A model generated the notes under the pieces. It did no database searches. It was given only the letters and a program-made list of their open reading frames with translations, and was not told the DNA's origin. A stretch of DNA of 11,375 nt, from assembly GCA_964424205.1 (NCBI GenBank), contig CAYRIF010000107.1, forward strand, positions 1 to 11,375. Reading direction: 5' to 3'. The stretch is from CAYRIF01 sp964424205. Lineage in GTDB: Bacteria > Bacteroidota > Bacteroidia > Cytophagales > Cyclobacteriaceae. A program made the position numbers and the translations under genes. Every line of letters starts with the position of its first letter. Position 1 is the stretch's first letter. Of this stretch, positions 6,023-11,375 are shown in pieces.

Positions 6023-6445
6023 TTATATACTAAACATGATGCTTGCCACAATCATCCAAACACCAACGCCGATGCCTAATACGCCGAGTTTCCCCTGCAT
6101 TGGGGCAAGTTTAGCTAATAATTGACTTGCTTTTTCTTTTGCCTCCTCGCTACTTCCTAACAGGTATTTACTGATGGTGCCATATCCCAACAGAAATCCT
6201 AGCGTTGCTTCTACAACACTTCCTGCCAATAGTGTAATCCACCAAATAGGGGCAGCGGTCAGCCATCCCATATTTAATATAGCGGTGATGATTCCCCATA
6301 CGCCCCAAATGCAAAATACCAACCCAATCCATCCCTGATAGGGTGCTACTTTATCCAGTAGTTCCTGGGCATTGGGTTTTTTAGATAGAATTAATGAAGG
6401 GACAGCAATAAGACTTAATAAAATTAAAGTGATTCCGTAAATCAT
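6023..6445 (-). CDS. Small four-helix membrane protein of unknown function with internal duplication
   Basis: The protein has 140 residues with hydrophobic segments at about 2-20, 38-57, 64-90 and 117-138. I do not recognise a named family with a known function. The chain is an evident internal duplication: residues 26-57 (AQELLDKVAPYQGWIGLV then FCIWGVWGI) align with 106-137 (ASQLLAKLAPMQGKLGVL then GIGVGVWMI), sharing the pattern LL-x-K-x-AP-x-QG-x-x-G followed by a Gly/Trp-rich helix. Each half is therefore a short amphipathic stretch with APxQG at the membrane entry plus a helix. The gene is single, has a clear terminator, and diverges from the secreted-protein gene at 6713. Upstream, TATATTTA (6488-6481, minus strand) is a candidate -7 box. 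It could be a small channel, transporter subunit or scaffold, but nothing in the sequence decides this. Confidence 0.8.
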   Translation of the reverse strand: MIYGITLILLSLIAVPSLILSKKPNAQELLDKVAPYQGWIGLVFCIWGVWGIITAILNMGWLTAAPIWWITLLAGSVVEATLGFLLGYGTISKYLLGSSEEAKEKASQLLAKLAPMQGKLGVLGIGVGVWMIVASIMFSI

Positions 6446-6712
6446 AAATATAGTTTTTATGTTAGTGATAAATTATGATGTAAATATAGGGAATTTAAAA
6501 TGTAGCCGCATCACTCAAATAGTGTAAATAAGAACATACCTGAAAATGGGGATGTTCTTAAGGGGCTGATATTTGATGCCATTTTAATATCAAAATGGTA
6601 TGATTCCCTATTTTTGGGTATTTTTCTTCCCCCATTTTCATGGATGATTGATAGCTTTGTAATAGTGAGATTTGCATCATAAATTATTTATTAACCAAAA
6701 ATTTTTAACATT
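6446..6712. other. Divergent intergenic region rich in inverted repeats
   Basis: No ORF of note lies here, but several repeats do. The outer pair 6468-6485/6670-6687 matches at 16 of 18 positions and puts an ATTTRCATCATAAWTTAT sequence at similar distances (22 and 25 nt) in front of the two divergent start codons. Inside it are ATAGGGAAT (6486-6494) with ATTCCCTAT (6603-6611), TAAGAACAT (6529-6537) with ATGTTCTTA (6552-6560), CCATTTT (6579-6585) with AAAATGG (6592-6598), and TGAAAATGGGG (6541-6551) with CCCCATTTTCA (6630-6640). All but the outer pair are exact. The region must hold both promoters; it may also hold operators or a structured leader RNA. Confidence 0.6.
6580..6598. promoter_or_regulatory. 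Second copy of the CATTTT-N6-AAAATGG palindrome
   Basis: CATTTTAATATCAAAATGG matches the site at 2225-2243 at 17 of 19 positions, and the following eight bases (TATGATTC against AATAATTC) match at six. Here the symmetry extends to CCATTTT/AAAATGG with weaker matches further out. It lies about 115 bp upstream of the secreted-protein start codon and 135 bp upstream of the divergent membrane-protein start codon. Its own symmetry and reuse suggest a dimeric regulator site. Confidence 0.4.
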
Positions 6713-7194
6713 ATGAAAAACATACTAATTCTATTTTTGATGCTTGTCAGCTTTACTACTTATGGGCAAACTACAAAACCTCAGCTTATTCACCTACCTG
6801 ATACGCAAGGCTATACTTATGAGCAGTTGGCGTACCAAGAATCTATGGATGATGCCAAAGGTATTTCTTATGCCTACCTTGCTTATAAAGAAACCAATAG
6901 TAAGGGTGAGTGGAAGATTATGATTAAGGGGAACTCTACTGGGGGACTGTTTTAGTGCCAAAAATAATCAAAAAGAAATGCGGAGAAGCAGCTAAGAAAA
7001 TGAAAAAATATATCGTTTGGGGATTTACGGGATTGGCTGAAAAGTATACTCCTGATAATAGAATAGTAGAGCACCGTGTATATTTCAATAAACTTGGCAT
7101 GCCGAAATACGTAGAAATGCACTTGCAAACTCAAAATGGTGATGGCTCTGCAAAAGACAGAATCATTACTAAATTTGATTGGCCAAAGAAGTAA
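6713..7194 (+). pseudogene. Small secreted protein gene, apparently frameshifted at a G5 tract
   Basis: The first frame (6713-6955) begins with a clean signal peptide, MKNILILFLMLVSFTTYGQ, and continues for 60 residues to GEWKIMIKGNSTGGLF before TAG. The neighbouring frame is open from 6928, overlapping it, and continues as TVLVPKIIKKKCGEAAKKMK to FDWPKK and TAA at 7192-7194. That second part has no start with a ribosome site, only a GTG overlapping the first stop. Adding one G to the GGGGG tract at 6941-6945 joins the two as GNSTGG-TVLVPKIIKK, giving a seamless 160-residue protein. The whole would be an exported protein with a basic middle and a beta-like C-terminal half (HRVYFNKLGMPKYVEMHLQ), function unrecognised. 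A true mutation, phase variation and a sequencing error are all compatible. The strong terminator 22 nt after the second stop indicates that the complete region is one transcription unit. Confidence 0.68.
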
Positions 7195-7215
7195 AATTTG
7201 GTGCACATGAAAAAC

Positions 7216-7255
7216 AAAAGCATGCAGTAAAAGAAATTTGCTGCATGCTTTTTTT
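7216..7255 (+). terminator. Strong rho-independent terminator, probably bidirectional
   Basis: AAAAGCATGCAG (7216-7227) pairs perfectly with CTGCATGCTTTT (7241-7252) around a 13-nt loop, with T residues to 7255. It ends the secreted-protein unit on the plus strand. On the minus strand the stem is followed by TTTTGTTTTT, so it can also stop the convergent ABC-lipoprotein operon, whose last stop codon is at 7298-7300. Confidence 0.92.
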
Positions 7256-7297
7256 ATAAAATTTATTGTGAACGTATGAATTTTACTTACTTTTTCT

Positions 7298-8032
7298 TTA
7301 CTTATATGCGGTTACTTTAAAATCATCAAAGTAACTTACCGCATCCGCTTTTGTCCAAAGACCAATCTTACCAGCATCTGTAAACGTCTTGTCTTTTACC
7401 TGAAATATTTGATTTTCATTGAGGTAAACAGTAAACAAATCATCTTTTACTGTTAGTTTTAATCTATTCCATCCATTGCCAAGTGGTTTAACCTCAACGC
7501 CATAAGTTCTTCCCTTTTCTAGTATTGGCAAATCGGTTCTTTTCCCATTCGCCACTTTATATAAAACTACATTGTCTTCCAACGGATTGGCTCTTACCAC
7601 ATAGTAATTATCAGCATCAATAAAGCGCCAAACAAAACCACCACCTTGATCCATTTCTCCTTTAACCCCCTTGATTTTAACTTCTAACATTACATTTTTA
7701 GCTTTAAATCTATCAAATACAATCTCATTGAAATGATAATTTGGATTGTCTTTCGATAACTGTGCTAAAACCTTATTTCCGTTATTGTCAACTATTTTCC
7801 AATTTGGATTTTCTCCTGGTTTTCCTGTGAAATACTGCGACCATCCTATTGGTTTTTCATCTATAGTACTATTATTAAAAGAAAAAAGTGTGTCACTTGC
7901 TAAAATACTAAGTGGCTTTTCTGTTTCATTTATTGGCAGCTCATTGGCGTTATCAATTTTTTTATTTGCAGCTTGATTGTTACAGCTTAGGAGTAATATA
8001 ATACTTAACGAAATAATGTTTAAAGCTTTCAT
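7298..8032 (-). CDS. Secreted lipoprotein with a concanavalin A/LamG-like (DUF1080-type) domain
   Basis: The protein has 244 residues. The leader MKALNIISLSIILLLSC has a lipobox ending in LLSC, with Cys17 as the lipidated residue, then an Asn/Glu-rich tether to about residue 42. Residues 45-242 form an all-beta jelly-roll-like domain: LFSFNNSTIDEKPIGWSQ at the start, KAKNVMLEVKIKG, then GGGFVWRFIDADNYYVVRAN (130-149) and LEDNVVLYKV, ending in GKIGLWTKADAVSYFDDFKV. These segments are typical of the concanavalin-like family often labelled 3-keto-disaccharide hydrolase or LamG, which bind or act on glycans. No catalytic acid pair is obvious, so a binding role is as likely. It begins 13 nt after the ATPase stop, making it the last gene of the ABC transporter operon; the link to the imported substrate is inferred from this. 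Confidence 0.85.
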   Translation of the reverse strand: MKALNIISLSIILLLSCNNQAANKKIDNANELPINETEKPLSILASDTLFSFNNSTIDEKPIGWSQYFTGKPGENPNWKIVDNNGNKVLAQLSKDNPNYHFNEIVFDRFKAKNVMLEVKIKGVKGEMDQGGGFVWRFIDADNYYVVRANPLEDNVVLYKVANGKRTDLPILEKGRTYGVEVKPLGNGWNRLKLTVKDDLFTVYLNENQIFQVKDKTFTDAGKIGLWTKADAVSYFDDFKVTAYK

Positions 8033-8045
8033 AATAATGGTTTGG

Positions 8046-8756
8046 TTAATATTCTAAAAAATACTTTACAAATTTATTTTCTGATTTTTTTATTTGGGAG
8101 ACTGTGCCGGATGCTTCAATATTTCCATCATTTAGCACTATGATTTTGTCTGCAATAGCAAATGCTTCTCTATGATCGTGTGTAACATAGATAATTGTAA
8201 GATTGAAATGCTGCTTTAGATTTTTAATATATCCCAATATTTTTCTTTTTAGCTTCACATCAAGATTTGTGAGCGGCTCATCCATAAGCAATATTTTGGG
8301 GGTAAGCACCAAAGATCGTGCGATTGCAACTAATTGTTTTTGTCCACCGGATAGTTGGTGAGGGTATTTTTCGGACTGTTCTGCTAGATCAAAAAAATTG
8401 AGCATGTTAAACACCGTGCTTTCAATGTCTATCGCTTTTTTTTCAATTAAACTAAAGGCAATGTTTTTATATACCGAAAAATGGGGCCAAAGTGCCAAAT
8501 CCTGAAATATAAAGCCAATATTTCTCTGATGTGGGGGAACAAAGATTTTCTTTTTTTTGGTTACAAGGACATCGTCAATGGTAATTGTTCCTGTTTCTGG
8601 TATTTCTAGACCAGCAATAAGGCGCAGGATGGTGGTTTTTCCGCTTCCTGAACCTCCCAATAGGCAGGTTAATTGATTAGATTCAATGCGCAACCGTAAA
8701 TCATGAAGTATCTCCTTATTTCCGTAAGTATGTCTTATATTATTTAATTCAACCAT
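8046..8756 (-). CDS. ABC transporter ATP-binding protein (FbpC/PotA-like, short form)
   Basis: The protein has 236 residues and all ABC motifs. Walker A is GGSGSGKTT (34-42), the Q-loop is FIFQDLALWPH (83-92), the signature is LSGGQKQ (135-141), Walker B is ILLMDEPLTNLD (155-166), and the switch His is in VTHD (193). It powers the neighbouring permease by hydrolysing ATP at the cytoplasmic face. The FFDLAEQSEKYPHQLSGG arrangement is typical of the iron/thiamine/spermidine importer subclass. At 236 residues it lacks the C-terminal TOBE regulatory domain that gives FbpC or PotA about 350 residues, so it resembles the minimal ATPases of thiamine-type systems in length. The ATG overlaps the permease gene end by 8 bp, implying translational coupling. 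Confidence 0.96.
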   Translation of the reverse strand: MVELNNIRHTYGNKEILHDLRLRIESNQLTCLLGGSGSGKTTILRLIAGLEIPETGTITIDDVLVTKKKKIFVPPHQRNIGFIFQDLALWPHFSVYKNIAFSLIEKKAIDIESTVFNMLNFFDLAEQSEKYPHQLSGGQKQLVAIARSLVLTPKILLMDEPLTNLDVKLKRKILGYIKNLKQHFNLTIIYVTHDHREAFAIADKIIVLNDGNIEASGTVSQIKKSENKFVKYFLEY

Positions 8757-10311
8757 TCGAAGGTATGTTTTTTACAAGTAGTTTCATTGCAAAATAGAAT
8801 GTAGTCATTATTAACAAAGTTACTGAAAATACAATTAATGTCATTGAACTGATAAGAGATTGAGGGGCATTAGCCATCATTGTAAATACCTTGATTGGTA
8901 GCATCTCTGTGCCTGGAGGATAAAGCATAATTGTTGTTCCTAATTCGCCAAGACAAAATATGAAACTAATGATAAAAGCTGCAAATAGACTGGGAGATAT
9001 TAAAGGAATAATTATTTTTCGTTGTCGCGATAGTAGTGTGATGCCTGCTATTTGTGCTACTTCATCTAATGAATTTGGAAGTTGTTTTAAAGCATTGCTA
9101 ATTAGTTTGGTTGCGATATAGGAAAATTTACCGACATAAGCAATAATTATTATGGCATAACTTGAATAGATAAAATTGAGGGAAGGATGATTGTAAAATT
9201 TAATTAAACTGATTCCCAGTATGGTTGAGGGAATGGCAAAAATGATGAGTAATGCCAAATCAAAAGATGTTTTCAATTTGTTTTGTGTAACAGAAAAATT
9301 GGCAGTAATGAAACCTATAAAAATAATAATTGTTGCAGCAAAGAATGCAAGCCCAATTGAATCACCAAAAGTGGGGAGTAATAATTTGAAGGCTTGAGTA
9401 ATTTTCTCTATGCCACCTTTGTATGATTGAAAAGCGAGTATCATATAGGGAGAAACTACTGTAATTATAAACCATATCGAAAGAAATAGTAATCCTCCAT
9501 ATTGAGGGGTATAGTAAAAGATGCTATTGCTTCCCCTGTTACCAACGGATAAAAATGGTGCTTCGGAAAGGAATTTCCTTTCTGTGAATAAAAATAGGAT
9601 ACTTATTACTATCAAAATAGATGATTGTATGATGGCAAGTGAATGATTGTAAAATGCGGAAAATTGCGTAAAAATTTCTGTTATTAAAACGTTTACTCCC
9701 AAAAAAGCAGGAACTGAGAATTCAGAGATGCTAAAAATAAAAACAAGAATAAAAGAGGTAATTAAAGAAGGTTTAATAAGGGGCAGGGTGATTTTGAAAA
9801 TTACATTTTGAGCACTTGTAACCATGATACCACTTTCTTCCAGTTGTGAATTAATATTTGACAATGCACTGCCAATTATAAGCATAGCTACTGGGGTAAA
9901 AATTTGCGTTAGCACGAATATGAGCCCAATGGAGGTGGATAGGTAACTGGTAGTTCCGAAAAATAAGTAAAAAAAATCTTTCCAAGCAACTGCTAAAATA
10001 TAGGGTGATACAAATAAAGGAATGAGCAAAGAGAGTTTGAAAAAAATGCGGTATTTAACATTGGTTTTGTAGAGTATAAAACCCAAGATTGTTCCTAATA
10101 ATGTTGAAAAAAAGGCAATGGAAGCTGCGATTCCAGCGCTTTTACCCAAAAGTAAAATGGTGTTTTTGTTAATTGCTTGTATGATGTTGTGCGATGACCC
10201 ATCAATAAACAGTGCATTTATAAAAGTATAAATGACAGGAATTCCTACCAGTAAAATAAAAGATAATGATACTATATGGTATAAAGGATGCTTGATTAAT
10301 TTTCGGACCAT
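8749..10311 (-). CDS. ABC importer permease, fused two-domain FbpB/ThiP-like type
   Basis: The protein has 520 residues and about twelve membrane helices in two similar halves, each a binding-protein-dependent transport (BPD_transp_1) domain. The cytoplasmic EAA loops that contact the ATPase are visible twice: EESGIMVTSAQNVIFKITLP (about 158-177) and LDEVAQIAGITLLSRQRKII (about 415-434), each followed by a Pro and the next helix. Such fusions of two permease halves are normal in the ferric iron (FbpB/SfuB), thiamine (ThiP) and aminoethylphosphonate systems. The gene overlaps the binding-protein gene by 16 bp at its 5' end and the ATPase gene by 8 bp at its 3' end. The product makes the inner-membrane channel; substrate identity depends on the binding protein. 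Confidence 0.95.
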   Translation of the reverse strand: MVRKLIKHPLYHIVSLSFILLVGIPVIYTFINALFIDGSSHNIIQAINKNTILLLGKSAGIAASIAFFSTLLGTILGFILYKTNVKYRIFFKLSLLIPLFVSPYILAVAWKDFFYLFFGTTSYLSTSIGLIFVLTQIFTPVAMLIIGSALSNINSQLEESGIMVTSAQNVIFKITLPLIKPSLITSFILVFIFSISEFSVPAFLGVNVLITEIFTQFSAFYNHSLAIIQSSILIVISILFLFTERKFLSEAPFLSVGNRGSNSIFYYTPQYGGLLFLSIWFIITVVSPYMILAFQSYKGGIEKITQAFKLLLPTFGDSIGLAFFAATIIIFIGFITANFSVTQNKLKTSFDLALLIIFAIPSTILGISLIKFYNHPSLNFIYSSYAIIIIAYVGKFSYIATKLISNALKQLPNSLDEVAQIAGITLLSRQRKIIIPLISPSLFAAFIISFIFCLGELGTTIMLYPPGTEMLPIKVFTMMANAPQSLISSMTLIVFSVTLLIMTTFYFAMKLLVKNIPSNG

Positions 10312-11297
10312 GCCTTGAGGTAATTTTGTATTTCCACCATTTTTTTTGAGGTTTTATTATAATCAATTTTCATAGGAATAATATTGTCCAAAGAGGGTAT
10401 TTTTTTTGGGGTTTTAACGCCTTTGTGTAATGGCATTTGCGCACAGGATTGTGCTAATTTTGCTTCGGTTACGCTGTTTAATAGATAATCTATCAATTTT
10501 TTACCATTCTCTTGATTTGGTGAGGTTTTTATCAGACTCACGGTATTAGGCATGATTAGACTACCGATTCCCTTTTGATCCAAAAATACAATGCCAATAT
10601 TTTCCACCTCTTTGATTGCTTCGTAGGCATCATCGGTATCTGTGAGTCCACAAAATACTTCGCCTTGTATTACTCGTTTTTTTACATCTCCGTTGCTGGT
10701 GGCGATTGTAACTTCATTTTTTAGTAAATCGGTCATGAACTGCTTTGCCTTCTTATCACCGATGGCAGAAAATAGTGCTGCTATATGGAAGGTTGTCGTG
10801 CCAAATAATGGGTTGGCAATGGCAACTTTTCCTTTGTATTGCTCTTTGGTCAGGTCAAAAATTGATTGTGGAACGGCTGATTCACTTAATAGGTCTTTGT
10901 TGTAAATCAATACCCTGGCGCGAGCCGAAAATCCAGTCCAATAATATGAAGAATCTCGGTATGCCATATCAATGTCATTGGCTATGGTAGATTGGTACGG
11001 AAGTATAATGCCTTTGTTTTTTAGAACAATGGCTCTTACTGGATCTCCGCTCCAAAACACGTCACATTGTGGATTGTCTTTTTCTGCAATCAATCTGTTT
11101 AGAACGCCAGTCGATTTAGTTTCTTCTGTATCATAAATTGCTTTTATGGTGACTCCTGTTTCTTTTTCAAATGCTTTTAAAATGGGTTCTGAAAATACTT
11201 GATCGACAGTGGTATATACTACCACCTGTGCATTATGCTTACAACTGATTAAAACGAGTAAAAGGGATAATTTAGTCAGTAAAGCTATATATTTCAT
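10296..11297 (-). CDS. FbpA/AfuA-like substrate-binding lipoprotein of the ABC importer
   Basis: The protein has 333 residues. The leader ends in LVLISC with Cys19 as the lipidation site, so the protein is membrane-tethered and needs no outer cage. QVVVYTTVDQVFSEPILKAF (24-43), IYDTEETKSTGVLNRL (54-69) and CDVFWSGDPVRAIVL (78-92) are characteristic of the ferric-iron-type cluster of periplasmic binding proteins, followed by YYWTGFSARARVLIYN (118-133). Classical FbpA coordinates iron with an adjacent Tyr pair in the C-terminal lobe; at the corresponding stretch this protein reads CGLTDTDDAYEA (216-227), with acidic residues instead. Iron, thiamine, phosphonate or another ligand is therefore open. 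It is the first gene of the operon. The promoter lies upstream of 11297, where AATATTTACAT (minus strand, about 11364-11354) resembles the -7 strings in front of the two other minus-strand units. Confidence 0.92.
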   Translation of the reverse strand: MKYIALLTKLSLLLVLISCKHNAQVVVYTTVDQVFSEPILKAFEKETGVTIKAIYDTEETKSTGVLNRLIAEKDNPQCDVFWSGDPVRAIVLKNKGIILPYQSTIANDIDMAYRDSSYYWTGFSARARVLIYNKDLLSESAVPQSIFDLTKEQYKGKVAIANPLFGTTTFHIAALFSAIGDKKAKQFMTDLLKNEVTIATSNGDVKKRVIQGEVFCGLTDTDDAYEAIKEVENIGIVFLDQKGIGSLIMPNTVSLIKTSPNQENGKKLIDYLLNSVTEAKLAQSCAQMPLHKGVKTPKKIPSLDNIIPMKIDYNKTSKKMVEIQNYLKAWSEN

Positions 11298-11375
11298 TTG
11301 CCTGTATGGTTACTTGTTTTACTTTATTTTATAAATCGCATGAAGTAGAAGATATGTAAATATTACTACTGAATA

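Noticed and set aside
6952..7206. 84-codon minus-strand open frame across the second half of the frameshifted gene
   Set aside because: It lies opposite the better plus-strand frame, has no family features, and does not fit the terminator placement.
10642..10990. Two plus-strand open frames inside the binding-protein gene
   Set aside because: Both are shadows of the clear FbpA-like coding sequence, with no domain or ribosome site.

Overview
The window looks like chromosomal DNA from an AT-rich member of the Bacteroidota, most likely Sphingobacteriia or Flavobacteriia. This rests on the protein types (a GH78-type enzyme, a membrane-anchored LytTR regulator, a signal peptide ending in YGQ, lipoproteins with short Leu-rich leaders), the scarcity of clear Shine-Dalgarno sites, and promoter boxes resembling the Bacteroidota TAnnTTTG element. 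No rRNA, tRNA, CRISPR array, transposase or phage gene was recognised.

Layout. (1) 1-723 (+) is the C-terminal end of an alpha-L-rhamnosidase-like glycoside hydrolase cut by the window edge. (2) 765-2018 (-) is a two-gene unit: a TetR-family repressor followed 3 nt later by a six- or seven-helix steroid-reductase/DUF1295-like membrane protein. A near-perfect palindrome directly in front of the repressor start suggests autoregulation. (3) 2374-5749 (+) is a run of four genes, all with membrane segments: a 4-TM LytTR regulator, an HExxH-containing M50-like membrane protein, a two-lobed DTG/DSG aspartic-protease-like protein, and an alpha/beta hydrolase with a visible Ser-Asp-His triad. The last three genes are almost abutting, and an inverted repeat that contains the start codon of the second gene lies in front of them. 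This is the best candidate here for an undescribed functional system. (4) 6023-6445 (-) is a small four-helix membrane protein of unknown function built from an internal duplication, ended by a clear terminator. It diverges from (5) 6713-7194 (+), a small secreted protein gene that appears broken by a 1-nt slip in a G5 tract and ends at a very strong terminator. The 267-bp region between these two genes is unusually rich in inverted repeats. (6) 7298-11297 (-) is a four-gene operon: FbpA-like binding lipoprotein, fused 12-TM FbpB-like permease, short ATPase, and a secreted concanavalin/LamG-like lipoprotein. The first three genes overlap, and the lipoprotein follows after 13 nt.

How the genes may work together. 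The ABC genes form one importer. The binding protein resembles the ferric-iron family but has no Tyr pair where the classical FbpA iron ligands are expected, so its substrate is uncertain. The LytTR cassette reads as a membrane-sensing regulator beside three envelope hydrolases, which is inference from gene order and motifs. A palindrome of the form CATTTT-N6-AAAATGG occurs both upstream of the LytTR gene and in the 6.5-kb divergent region, suggesting one DNA-binding protein could act at both.
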